A stretch of 64,000 nt of DNA from Porpolomopsis calyptriformis (Eukaryota > Basidiomycota > Agaricomycetes > Agaricales > Hygrophoraceae): assembly GCA_951640195.1 (NCBI GenBank), contig OX621166.1, positions 1,294,501-1,358,500 on the forward strand. The letters are read 5' to 3'. Below are positions 14,718 through 25,951 of the stretch, one piece after another. Both the position numbers and the translations under genes were made by a program. The notes below the pieces were generated by a model. That model saw only the letters and a list, made by a program, of their open reading frames with translations, was not told the origin of the DNA and searched no databases. Each line of letters starts with the position of its first letter. The first letter of the stretch is position 1.

Positions 14718-16263
14718 ATGTATCTCATCGTTGCTCTTTTCCTGTTCAATTTTGTGTCCTCTCTCGCTGCTCGCGACCACCAGCATGAAGGGCAGCTCCC
14801 CTTGGAGTACGTGAAATACCCTTATCAGGCTGTCTATCCCGGCGATGGAGAAGGTAGGTTATGCCATGCACATTTTCTCGTCGCTTATGTTGTTCTTTGT
14901 GCAGTGACCGCCGATGCAATATTTTCTGGAATCACGACATTTGCCAGGCTTCCTTGGGTGCAATGTCTCACGAAGGAAAACGACACGCTGTTTGACATTG
15001 CATTTATTGGAGCACCCTTTGTAAACGCAGTTTGTCCCGGCTCGCCTACCTAACGCTCACTTTCTCAGGACACAGGAACATCCTATCGCCCGGGGGCAAG
15101 ATTTGGCCCTTCAGGGATTCGTGCAGGTTCCCGTCGACTGACACTCTACGGTGGCTACAATGTTCCTCTCGAGGTCAATCCCTTCCGGTCCGGTCTGAAG
15201 ATCGTCGATTGCGGCGACATCCCTGTTACTCCCTACGACAACAAGCATGCTATCCAACAGATCGAGGATGGACACAAAGCTCTTCTCCAACGAGAAGTAT
15301 TTTCGCCGTTGGGCACTGATCCCGCAACTGGAAAAGCCCTTACACCTCTTTCCCTTGATGGCAAGCTTCATCCGCGTATCATTACCCTCGGGGGTGACCA
15401 TACAATTGTGCTTCCGATCTTGAGATCAATCTACTCCGCCTATGGCCCGATATCTGTCATCCATTTTGATTCTCATCTCGACACTTGGAAACCTTCGGTT
15501 TTCGGGGGAGCACCGTCTTCTCAAGCTGCTATCAACCACGGTACATATTTCTACTGGGCTAGCAAGGAAGGATTGATCAAGAATGGAAGCTCCATTGCAA
15601 GTATTCAATTTGCATTTCTAACCTTTCCTTTCTTCTACCTTCATTCGACCCACTTGATCCTAGTGAAGCCTTTGACAGCACGGCGCAATTAGGACGACAT
15701 TATCTGGTCCCTCTGATTATCTGAATGATGACGCCTCAGGCTTCCAGAGAATCGAGGCACGTGAGATCGACATAATTGGTAAATTTTATAACCTGGCTCT
15801 TCGATGGTGTGTTTAAAATATATGGGTACCAAGGTACCGACGGTATCATTAAGAAAATACGCGACACTGTTGGCGAACTACCCGTGTACCTATCCATTGA
15901 TGTACGTAAATTTTGGTTATCCATCCCTGTCCCGGACTGATTTGCGAGGATACAAACAGATAGATTCAATTGATCCAGCGTTCGCCCCAGCGACAGGAAC
16001 ACCCGAGACGGGCGGGTGGTCTACGCGCGAATTACGCACAATCCTGAGAGGGCTCGATGGTCTGCATATTGTTTCTGCCGATATCGTCGAGGTTGCGCCT
16101 GCGTATGACACTAACGCTGAGTTGACGACCATGGCCGCTGCCGATGTGAGTGAGACACCTCTTTATCGGTAGTATTCCACGTTAAAGCTTTATGGGATGG
16201 TACTAGGTGCTGTTCGAGGTTCTTAGCGTTATGGCAAAGACTCCGCTTGGTAAAGCTTTGTAG
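14718..16263 (+). CDS. Agmatinase / ureohydrolase with signal peptide
   Basis: Ureohydrolases use a two-manganese site to hydrolyse agmatine (to putrescine and urea) or related guanidino compounds. The ATG at 14718 starts a hydrophobic leader ([17 protein letters not shown]), so the protein is predicted to enter the secretory pathway. Metal-ligand motifs are present: GGDHT (about 15391), HFDSHLDTW (about 15463-15489) and SIDID..DP (about 15893-15980). Also visible are [19 protein letters not shown] (about 15070-15125) and VEVAPAYD (about 16089-16112). The protein ends [11 protein letters not shown] 16261-16263. To keep the conserved segment between GSSI and GAIRTTLSG in frame, the intron at 15597-15678 must start with GC (GCAAGT). 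A microintron-split SID|IDSIDP junction lies at about 15902-15960. Secreted agmatinase-like proteins are usual in basidiomycetes. The true substrate is not certain. Confidence 0.88.
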
Positions 16264-16587
16264 GTATGTTAAGAGAATTGTTATTGGATCGTCTTTCTTG
16301 CTTTGCTTCCTTGTCATATTTTCTTTCCGCGTTGTTTTCACACTGTTTATTCCACCCAATTGGGGTCAAGCAATGTTGGACACCACGGATCCATTTCACC
16401 AGTTTAGCTTTTCTAAATATTTTAAAGTTTGTATGCTTTTCATGTATATTCATGCATCTTACGAGCCCGAAATACTCTTTTTTTTGCTATTTGAATCACA
16501 GATAAATCATAGGTATCAGCATATACCAGTCACAACGATCCATATTCTTATCAACGAGGTATGAGATAACAATTCTACCAAGACGTA
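16264..16587. other. Intergenic, convergent 3' ends
   Basis: These 324 AT-rich bp lie between the agmatinase stop (+) and the permease stop (-). Short open frames here are hydrophobic by base composition only. No gene is seen. Confidence 0.6.
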
Positions 16588-18773
16588 TCATTCGCCTATG
16601 GCTTTAGCAGCATTGGAAGGTTCTCCAATTGTTGCAAGGTATTGTTCAGAGACGTTTGGAAGCGGTCCTTTGAACCATTTGCGAGCAGACAACACCCAGG
16701 AAGCTGAGGCAAATATAAACACGGCACCGATGAGTACCGCAGCGTAATCTGACAAGGGGGAGTGAGCATGGAGTTATGAGGCGGAAATCTACATACTCAT
16801 GTTCTGAGCTGTCGGGTGTTGAAAAGCTGGAAAGACAAGCAAGATGCAAATGAATGAGACCCAAGACACTGCAAGGGTGCCGATCGGAATTGACCACCAT
16901 CCGAGAGAGAAGGGACCAGGTACAAACGTCTTCCTGCCAGAGGTGATTCGAAGAAAGATGGGAACGGTGTAGGAGGTATAAAGTCCAATGACAGCGGCCC
17001 TGAAATAAGTGAATCTCAGAGCTCTGCGGTATGTATAAAGATAATGTTAGATACAGACCCCGCAAGAGATAAAAATGCTGCCGCAGAAAACCCGAGGAGA
17101 CCGCAGAGAGCAGAGACGACCATGACCAGCCATACTGCGTTAACTGGTGTCTGCGTGGTGGCGTTTATCTTTCTCCACCAACTAGAACCTGGAAGTGCTT
17201 TGTCGCGGGCGAAAGCAAACACAACCCGGGAAGCGTCGACACCTTGAGCGGCCCCGGTTACAAACTATTGGGGACCCATTGATCAACTTGCCGTCCCGAA
17301 GGAAATAAACCCACTTACCTGAACCACGATGATGCAGCTCCAGATGGCCAGCATCCCACGCTTGCCTAATACATCCAGGAACAATTGTCCCATAACCAAG
17401 GGCAGCGGAGAGGTAAGCAAGTCGGACACCGAATGAGTAGCGTAGGAAGCAGCGATAAGGAGTATCCATCCAAGAGATGCGGTTGCTCCTACTCCAAACA
17501 GGATGGCAATCGGAGCAGACCTCGAGGCCCCGGCTGTTTCTTCCGAAACATGAGCCGCAGAGTCATCTTCAAAGTTGAACGTTCACCACTGTGCGAGAAG
17601 GGTGGAGAATAACCGCAACTTACAACCTGTCAGAGTCCACATAGGAGCTGTGAATGCCAGGAGGAAAGTCCATCCGTCTTTGAAGTCTTAATGTGTGCTT
17701 CAGTGGTAAACGGGTGATGATAAACTTACTGTTAGGCCATCCCGTGTTGTTCTCGAGTAGAGTAAAAGCGTCTTTGGTGGACACTCTCTGATCGCGAGAG
17801 TAAACCAATAGCGTTATGACCGCAGCAATCGTTGTGCCCACTGCCGGACCAACTAGGATCAACGGTATCTGAAGTAGACGTTGCTTACTTGCCGTTGATG
17901 ATGACATAAAGTATGTTAATTCGGGCGATAATTCTGGTTGCAGCTGAACAAACGATGCCGTGAAAGACGAGAATAGCGCAAAGTATTCCGAAAGTCGGCC
18001 CAGCACCGAGGACGACAGCATTGTTTGTGTTAACGGCAATTGCAGTGGTGATCATCTGGGCGCTTGAAGATGATCAGAGTCTGAGGGAGGAAAGACAAAA
18101 TGGTGTGGTACCAGGTATAGTCGATGGAACACACGAGGGTTATCTGACCCGTGATATTTGCCCATCCTGTGATCCAACTTGCCAGAGGTGCATACCTGGG
18201 CGGTGCCATTTTTGCGGAGAAATAGTACAGTCCAGCGCTTGTTCTTTAGGAATAGGTTGAATGTCCGGGAACCCAACAATATAAAGATGTCACTCACGGC
18301 ATAGAAGAAGCCAATTCGGCCATCGAAAGTGCGACGGGGAGGACGAAAAGACACGGGATGAGCCAGCCAAAAACCATACCAACATGACCACCTGAATTCT
18401 GGAGTAAGTGGCATTTCTTGGTACAACTCTATTGACGCGTACCCGAGGTGAGTGGGAAAGCGAACGTGGAAGTCACCGAGGCGACAACACCCCTGCAAGA
18501 TATCATGGTAAGCAGTGGCAAAACGCACGGTAGGCAGGGCAGACATGATGCTCATAGAGAAACAGCATGTCTCCAACAACTAGATATGAAGCCCGGTTAG
18601 CAAGTGGAGTCTGCCATAAGTGGTAGAGTTATCACAGAAAATTCACGCCTGAACTCGCTCCTGTAACCAAGTTTAGCGAGCAGGATGTCATCGTTGCGCT
18701 TTGTAGTACGCGATTCTTCGACAGCGACGGCTACCGATTGGTCAAATTCCTTCTTTTCAGAGGAAGTGGACAT
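16588..18773 (-). CDS. APC-superfamily amino-acid/GABA/choline-type permease
   Basis: The protein belongs to the fungal amino acid/choline transporter (ACT) branch of the APC superfamily, which includes Uga4 and Hnm1, and takes up amines or amino acids by proton symport at the plasma membrane. From the ATG at 18773-18771 a hydrophilic N-terminus contains NDDILLAKLGYRSEFRR. The family signature GGHVGMVFGWLIPCLFVLPV then appears (about 18325-18390), followed by SMAELASSMP. Further membrane segments lie throughout to about 16,690. The C-terminus reads GPLPNVSEQYLATIGEPSN and ends at TGA 16588-16590. About ten introns are present. Twelve membrane spans are expected. The substrate cannot be chosen from sequence alone. 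Two GATAAG sites upstream suggest nitrogen regulation. Confidence 0.85.
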
Positions 18774-19143
18774 GGTTGAACGGAAATAAAGGGAAATGTT
18801 GTCAGTGTGGGTTTTTAATCAGCCGAGAGCAGGAACACGAGGCACGATAAGACGATACATTCGGCGCCTTCGATAAGCATAAGCAAAATCGGGTTAGTTC
18901 AGGTGCGTATGATGGTGCTCTGACCTAGCGTCCGATTCGGGCGCAATGATTGGCCCAGCCGCAGAGCAGACCATAACTGGGTCGGTCTCCAAACAGAATG
19001 CCATGGCCTTGGCCTCAAAGAATAGCCTGGAAATAATGATTTGGATTGAATTCAGCAGTCGTGTGAACGATCGGTGCTGTTTCCGTGATTTGTCATACTT
19101 TTATTCACGTGACCACGACTGAATTCAACGCTCGACATCGACG
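18774..19143 (-). promoter_or_regulatory. Divergent promoter with two GATAAG sites
   Basis: This 370-bp gap lies between the permease ATG (-) and the U2AF1 ATG (+). Two copies of GATAAG at 18846-18851 and 18872-18877 lie 73-104 bp upstream of the permease start. GATAAG is the core site of AreA/Nit2-type GATA factors, which switch on nitrogen-scavenging permeases in fungi. Control of the permease by nitrogen supply is therefore a reasonable inference, not shown. Confidence 0.5.
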
Positions 19144-20027
19144 ATGGCCTCTCATTTGGCAAGTCGTTTTTTCTCTCTCTCGCTGTTCGTGGTGTTGACC
19201 GGATTTACAGGCAAACATCTTTGGCACAGAGCAGGATCGTGTTAACTGTTCTTTTTACTACAAAGCCAGTGTCCTTTTTTTGTTCTCTCTCATTCACTAA
19301 CCCATCTTTTCTTAGATCGGCGCCTGTCGCCACGGAGATCGGTGCTCACGCAAGCACATCAAACCTCCGTTCTCGCAGACTATTCTTCTGCCCAACGTAT
19401 ACCACAACCCCGCCCACGACCCTGTCTGCAAATTAACCGAGAGAGAGCTGCAAGAGGGATTCGACGCCGTATACGAGGATCTTTACTGCGAGCTTGCAAA
19501 ATTCGGGCATCTTTTGGAGTTGCATGTGAGCATACGGCTGTCATTTTCCGGCCAGATTGTTAATCATGCGTAGGTATGTGATAATGTCGGCGATCATTTG
19601 ATTGGAAACGTGTACGCGAGATTCGAATGGGAGACAGAGGCGCAGGCTGCCGTCGACAATCTTAACGACCGTTGGTACGCTGGTACGTCATTTTCGTTCC
19701 CTCTCCCTAGGTTTGTTTTTACCAATCCTAGGTCGACCCCTGTACGCCGAGCTGTCGCCCGTAACCGATTTTCGTGAGGCTTGCTGTCGCCAGAACGAGA
19801 ATGGCGAATGCAACCGCGGCGGTTTCTGCAATTTCATGCATCTGCGACTCGCATCGAAGGAGCTTGTTTCGTCCCTTCGTGCCGGGCAACGATTGGAAAG
19901 AAGACTCCATCCGCCCAAGACGGAAAGCGGGGGTTATGGTTGGGAACCCTCCAAGAAGGAGGGGGGTCGGGGCCGCAGTGCCAGTCCGTTCAGAAGGAGC
20001 GGAGATGACCGATGGACCCGGAAGTAA
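19144..20027 (+). CDS. U2AF1: U2AF1 (U2AF35), small subunit of the 3' splice-site factor
   Basis: U2AF35 recognises the AG at the 3' splice site as partner of U2AF65. The order is MASHL, a first CCCH zinc finger (VNCSFYYK then IGACRHGDRCSRKH), a degenerate RRM (UHM) with ELAKFGHLLELHV and DHLIGNVYARFEWETEAQAA, the block GRPLYAELSPVTDFREACC (about 19733-19789), the second zinc finger QNENGECNRGGFCNFMHLR (19792-19848), then a short Arg/Ser/Gly-rich tail ending DDRWTRK at 20027. The first intron (19159-19210) begins GCAAGT and ends ACAG. No GT donor keeps the highly conserved N-terminus in frame. The second intron, after YYK at about 19264, also lacks a good GT donor. The tail is short compared with animal U2AF35, as usual in fungi. 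Confidence 0.95.
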
Positions 20028-20104
20028 ACAGTCATGAATGTCTTTGGACTACTACACAGCCTTTACGTAGTAATCCACCAATTTCTTTCGGGCACGTATC
20101 CCTT

Positions 20105-20966
20105 TCAAACCAACCAACCGTGATACTCCCCTCTCCCATTGTCGGCGAGCAACTCTGGCCATTGAACGACGAATCTAAATTGCATGTAAGGAATGAGAAG
20201 CCAAGAAGGCGAATGCTACTTCACCGGTCAACAAATGGGCGGAGCAACCGTCCTGACAAGGACAGTGATCGAGCGCGAGCAAAAGATTCGACGTATATAA
20301 TTTTTGGTGATGGCAGACCACAGAACTAGAACGTTCATCAGTCTTGTGTTCTATCCATGTTACCAATGGCTTGCTTTGCTCAGATAAACCGCAATGCAGA
20401 GAACCACGCACGATCCTGGCCCATTCAGAAGGAGGACGTCTGCAAAGCTTCGACACCGAGTCCTAGAGATCAAGGGTGCCAAAGTTATGCGATACACACA
20501 GAGGAGGAGAGAGAGCAGTGCGGTGGGTGGGGTTGATAAGAGTGATTGATGGACACGCCTTGCACGAGGGATGGTTAGAATGGTATACTGATAGAAATGC
20601 AAACTTGGTTTTCAATTGCGCGACGAAAGGTGTAGCTCAATACATTTTCTAATGATTTGAGGGTCTCCAGAGCAATAGCTTTCTGGGAGCTGAGGGAGTC
20701 ACCCGAACTGATGATATAAATTCGTGGGGAGTAACGGTTAAAATCAAGCGACGAGAGAAGCTTCAAGGCTTCACTGGTATGTCCGCCTGCAACACAGGTC
20801 GTGGTCATCATCATCAGTTGGATACGTTTGAAGTCTGACCTGAGCCCAAGAAAACGGCGAGAGTAGCCGTTTTTGAAGATGGAATCTTAATCCCATTTCT
20901 TTGCACTGGAATGATCAAGTACAAGCGAAGGAGGAAGAGAGAGAGAATGATGAGGAGGACAAGCAT
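20105..20966 (-). CDS. ALG14: ALG14, membrane anchor subunit of UDP-GlcNAc transferase
   Basis: ALG14 anchors ALG13 at the ER to add the second GlcNAc of the N-glycan precursor. The ATG at 20966-20964 starts a single hydrophobic anchor (MLVLLIILSLFLLRLYLIIP). A short intron splits the FLGS-G-GHTSEALKLLSSLDF motif (exon 2 near 20740-20795), followed by RYSPRIYIISSGDS. Later come IPRARRVHQS (about 20545-20575), PFADVLLLNGPG-like FADVLLLNGPGSC (about 20410-20450), IYVESFARARSLSLSGRLLR (about 20240-20300), and, after a last intron (about 20165-20219), FVVQWPELL and EYHGWLV ending at TGA 20105-20107. All expected ALG14 blocks are present. The gene is convergent with U2AF1 with 77 bp between stops. 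Confidence 0.93.
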
Positions 20967-21137
20967 TGGCGCGTCTACACGTGACTTACGCGCTCTCCAT
21001 CAACCAGCGGAGATTGGTGGCAGGCTTTAAAATCAGCTCAGTCCGGGCAACACCTTCTTTCTTCTTAACCACCATCATCACCATCAACACCATCGTCGAC
21101 AACATCCACATCAAACACCACTCAACAGCTTTTCGAC

Positions 21138-23184
21138 ATGCAATCACACACACCTCGACGCTCGACACGAACCTCAGTTCTCGGAAAACGTTCCCACCAA
21201 ATATCATCATCCCCATCGACTTTTGAACACCACCTTCTCACTCCCGAACAGACTCCACACCCCAAACGTGTCCGCATATCCACGACTGAACTTGATGGAG
21301 ACTGGAACAAGGAGAATATTCCTCCACCTCGTCATGAGGTCGTGACTCCAAGGGCCGCAAGAGCTCTTCGACGAGCTGGTACCCAACCTTCCACCCCTAC
21401 ACGTCTCAGAACAGGTGAGTTTTAGGTCATTTTGCATCTGTCTCCAGGGTTGAACTCTCGTTCTAGCATCAAGCCGACGCGCTTCGGGCTCTCAGCCGGT
21501 AACGCCTGCCACAGCCACACCCGTGACTGCGGTCTCCGAGCTAACGTTTTCTACCCCACCCCCTTCGCCCGCATCTTCTCTTCCCGTCCATTCACGCGCC
21601 CGCGCACTCTTACGCTCTACCTGCAATTACACGACCCACATCGCAGGACGCGACCAGGAACGCGTCCATATTCAAGAATTCGTCAAGAGCTTTCTCCACC
21701 CATCGACAATCGTTGACTCGAATGCACCAACAACGCTTTATATCTCAGGTTCACCTGGAACTGGCAAGACCGTCCTCGTCACCTCTGTCTTACGCGACCT
21801 CAATGCCGAATTCTCATCCTTCAAAGTTATATCCATTAATTGTATGGCACTCAATAGTGTCGATTCCCTTTGGGACAGACTCTCGGAGCACCTCGAACCC
21901 AGCACGACACGCAAGATTCTTGGAAGAGGAAACAAAGTGAGAGGGCGAGATGCAGTCACCAGCCTGCTCTCCTCCACCCCTACGAAATAGTAAGTCTTTG
22001 TACTGCATGTCATACAACTGACTAACAATGCCACTAGCATTCTCGTTTTGGATGAGCTGGATCACATCGCTGCCACCGTGCCACATCTAGCTCCTATTTT
22101 ATCTCTCGCCCAATGCCACCCCTCCGTCCTTCGAGTGATTGGCATTGCCAATGTTCACACCCTCACCTCTTCAGTTGCGCAACTTTCTAGGCACGGTGTA
22201 GATGGAGTCGACACACTCCATTTTGGGCCATATACACCATCGCAGCTTCAGAGTATTCTGCAAGCTCGTCTGGGAGCGCTGCGCGAAGAGGAGAATTCGG
22301 ACCCCTTGAAGACCTTCTTACCGCTGCCGACCCTTAATCTTCTGACAAAAAAGGTGGCCTCTGAGACAGGTGACGTTCGCGCCATGTTTGAGGTCCTGCG
22401 AGGCGCAATCGACCTCTCCGTCGATTCCTTATCAAGAGCGGCAACCGGTACACCCGTTGTCACACCCATACATGTCCTCTCGGCGCTGAAGGCATACAGG
22501 CCTGCCACAACCGGCCGATCCTTTTCCTTGACCACAAACGTCTCTACGGCACCGGTGGCTACGAACCCCAACGAAATCGTTGCAAAGGCGAAAAACCTGG
22601 GCCTTCAAGCACGGCTCGCCTTGCTCTCCCTTCAACTTGCTTCGAAAAGAATCGAAGCAGGTCTGGCCATCTCTTCGTCGCTGTCGCCCCAAAAATCGCC
22701 TGTCAAGCGTGCCCATTCGGTGCCACAAGTGTCAGCAGGTTCGGTCAGTGTTGACGGCACGCAGCTACATACGTTCTATACGGATGTCCTGACCCGTGCC
22801 GGTGGCGATACGATCCTCCCTGTGTCTCGGAGTGAGTTTGCCGATCTGATTGGAGTGTTGGACACCGTCGGATTGGTGACCGTCTCGTCATCTCCAATGT
22901 CTGCACCACGGTCACCTTCGAAATCGGGCAGACGTGCTTTGGGGCGAGGCGGGTCGTTTGGCGGCCAGAAGGGAAACGAACAAGTGGCCTTGGCGGAGGG
23001 AGTTCGGTGTGATGAAGTGTTGAGAGGGCTGGGTGTGGTTAGAGGTTCGAAGGTCGAGGGAGGCGATATCCGAGAGGAAGAGGTGAGATTGATTTGGGAG
23101 CGGGAGAGGGCTAGATTGAAGAAAGACCTTCAAGCAAAAATCGGACGTGATGAAGATGTCTTTGTCTCGGCGATACAAGATTAA
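21138..23184 (+). CDS. CDC6: CDC6, replication licensing ATPase
   Basis: Cdc6 loads the MCM helicase on ORC-bound origins in G1. From the ATG at 21138 a basic, disordered N-terminus holds several proline-directed sites (HTPRR, LTPEQTP, VTPRA) typical of CDK regulation. The AAA+ module follows: Walker A GSPGTGKT (about 21750-21773), Walker B ILVLDELD (about 22039-22063), and sensor 1 in RVIGIANV (22132-22155). The sensor-2 region GDVRAMFEVLR is at about 22372-22404, and a C-terminal winged-helix domain begins near 22600 and includes an SPQKSP / SPSK-bearing insert. Three exons (about 21138-21413, 21466-21988, 22037-23184) give about 650 residues. The stop is TAA after SAIQD. Orientation and spacing suggest an independent promoter. 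Confidence 0.94.
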
Positions 23185-23378
23185 CCGCTTATCCTTTCTC
23201 ATTGCCAGCGACCTTTCTGACACCACGACGTAGTCTTTTCTCCAATCGCATAAAATTGTACAATTACTTTTCTTTTTTTCTGTTCTTTTCTTTCATTTTT
23301 TTTGGTTTATTTCATTGGGTTGTATCATATCACGTGGTCGTGACTTGAAATGTAACGTCAGACCTTGCTCGATCCATA

Positions 23379-25876
23379 ATGGCTGCTGCAACAAGTGTGG
23401 ATGCCCAAATAGCATCCGATCTGCGTGAGGCCGCCAAGGATTGTTCATCAAGAGGCCTCTCGGTTGCATGTAAATGGTAGGTAATGCGCTACTGACGGTA
23501 CTTACCATTAAAATCTTGCTAGGGCATCAGAACTGTTTCTATCGATTCCGTTGTCTAAACGGAATCCACGACAACAAATTCCACCTGTGTCTACCGTATT
23601 CATGTCTACGCGGTCGCGGATACGCTCGTCTCAATCTTCCTTGCCTTTCATCCCCGAGCAGCCATCAGCTAGCCAGAATGCAACCGAAGGCGTCACTCCA
23701 GCGCCATCCCGGCATCCTCACGCTCCGCCAATGCAAGCTCAGCCAGAAGAGATCCGAGCCCAGGAACTTGACTGGCAAAAACAGGAGGAAGATCTCCTCG
23801 CCACTACTCGCGCCTACATGGATACGCGCGAGTATTCACGCATTATTCACCTCTTGCGAGGTTGCAAAAGTGCCAAAGCACATTTTCTGAGCATATATAG
23901 CCAGTTCATGGTGTGTAGACCACAACTACTAGCTAGATTATACTTTTAATTCGGAAATGGAAGGCCAGTGAAAAGAAGGCTCTTAGAGATTGGCAAAAAC
24001 TTGAGAGTGAGTCTTCGCTGTCTATTTCGCTGTGCAAATGATTTCATGCTGCACTTCAGACACTCGTCAGCAACCTGCCACTCCTGTCAACACCTCCTTA
24101 TCTGACTTGCTCCAAAGGGTCAGCAATGTCACAGACCCATGGCTTCTTTTCCTGTAAGCCCAATTCTGGGAGATAGACTACTTCATGACTTGCAATACGA
24201 ACAGGCGAGCACTCTTTCTCTCTCGTCTCTCACGGCGCGAAGAAGCCATCGAGAGTGTGTTATTATCAATCGCTGGCTACCCATGGAATTGGTCAGCGTG
24301 GTCGCTCCTGGGAAGTTGTATCAGTGACGGAGAAGAAGTGAGTTGTGATTCACAATGCAATTAATTCAAACAATGATCAACGTGGCATGTATTAGTTAGC
24401 CTCTCTCCTGCCGTTAATTCCCTTGCCGCCGACACACCCTCTTGTCCAGATGTTTCAAATCAGGACTCTGAATGAGCTGCATAATCCTTCGGACAACGAA
24501 CTTGGACTATGTGATCGTCTCCTCAGCAAGGATTTCTTCCCAGATAGTCTCTGGGTGATGAGCCTCCGCGCATGTGTCCTCTACCACCTGCATGGTGCGT
24601 TGCCTTAGTGAACAACATTGTTAAGCATACCTGAGATCGGTGCAAAGATTTTGGGCGGGCAGAAGTTCAATTCGACAAAATTCTAGAGATGGATCCATAT
24701 CGCATAGACGATATCGATGTGTACTCTAACATTCTCTATGTGACTAATAATCGAATCAAGCTCTCAAAGCTGGCCCACGAGTTTCTCGCGTTGGATAAGG
24801 ACCGGCCCGAGATTTGCTGTCTAGTCGGTGTGTCTTATACAGGATTGATGATTATGCCGTGTACACGAGCTTCTTGACATAGGAAACCATTACTCACTGC
24901 GGGCAGAGCACGAGAAGGCCGTCAAGTACTTCAGACGGGCAACTCAACTGGATCAGACATACCTTTCGGCATGGACATTGATGGGCCATGAGTATGTGGA
25001 GATGAAGAATTCTCATGCGGCCATTGAAGCTTACCGCCGGGCAATTGGTATGTTAACCATCGACTTTGGCCTTCCTGATCTGACCCGGTCATTTACGACC
25101 CTGGATCTAGATGTGAATCGGAAAGATTATCGATCATGGTATGGCCTCGGGCAAGCATACGAGCTCTTGAGTATGCACCAGTACGCATTACATTACTATC
25201 AACATGCCACTGCTTTGCGGTACGTCGTCTGTGCACGAGATATGCCGTTGCTCAACACTTGGGACACAGGCCGTATGATGTACGTCTGTGGCAATCGCAG
25301 GGCATGTGTTACGAGGAATTAGGGAGGTGAGTCAAGCTATCGGTGTCCTTAATGTCGTCTCTTCACGATATTTGCATTGCAGACTCCGAGACGCGGTTGA
25401 ATGCCTCAAGCGGGCTCTGCTTGCTGCCGACCCTCGTGAAATCACAATACATCTAAAACTCGCCCGGCTTCACCATCTACAGGAAGAATACGCTGAAGCA
25501 GTTGCATATAATCAAAGGGTGGTCGAAGTGTGTCAGGTTGATAGTGCGGAACCTATTCTCTCTTTCGGGCTGTAACTTGAGACTGAATACGGTTTGTTTA
25601 GTGCGACCGGTACAAGACTACGCAAAATCAAGCATATACGTTGCCCTTCACCACATGTCAGTGCCAAATGGGGATCTTGCTCTTGCTCAGGATTACCTCG
25701 AGAAGGTGGCGGGAAGCAATGCAGAGGATGTGGCACAGGCGACTGAGTTGTTGAAGAAAGTGAGACAGATTCTGCAGGAGAAGCAGGAGAAAGGGAAGGG
25801 GAAGGGGAAGATGGTGGATAGAGAAGATGCCCCCGCCCCTGCTGTTGGCGAAGGCGCTATGATCACTGAGCCTTGA
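23379..25876 (+). CDS. CDC23: CDC23/APC8, TPR subunit of the anaphase-promoting complex
   Basis: APC8 is a scaffold TPR subunit of the APC/C ubiquitin ligase that times anaphase and mitotic exit. The ATG at 23379 begins the APC8 N-terminal domain: [20 protein letters not shown], then [17 protein letters not shown] and [14 protein letters not shown] motifs follow across short exons: [35 protein letters not shown] (about 24689-24745), [20 protein letters not shown] (24909-24968), [20 protein letters not shown] (24968-25027), [20 protein letters not shown] (25132-25191), [14 protein letters not shown] (25285-25326), [13 protein letters not shown]. The acidic-basic tail ends AMITEP, TGA at 25874-25876. 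More than ten introns are present. The order of the TPRs is the one expected for CDC23. Confidence 0.92.
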
Positions 25877-25951
25877 ATATTAATATTAATTAACCCGTTC
25901 TCGCGGTCACGGGGACACAACCCATGCAAAGCACAAACAAACCAGAAAAAA

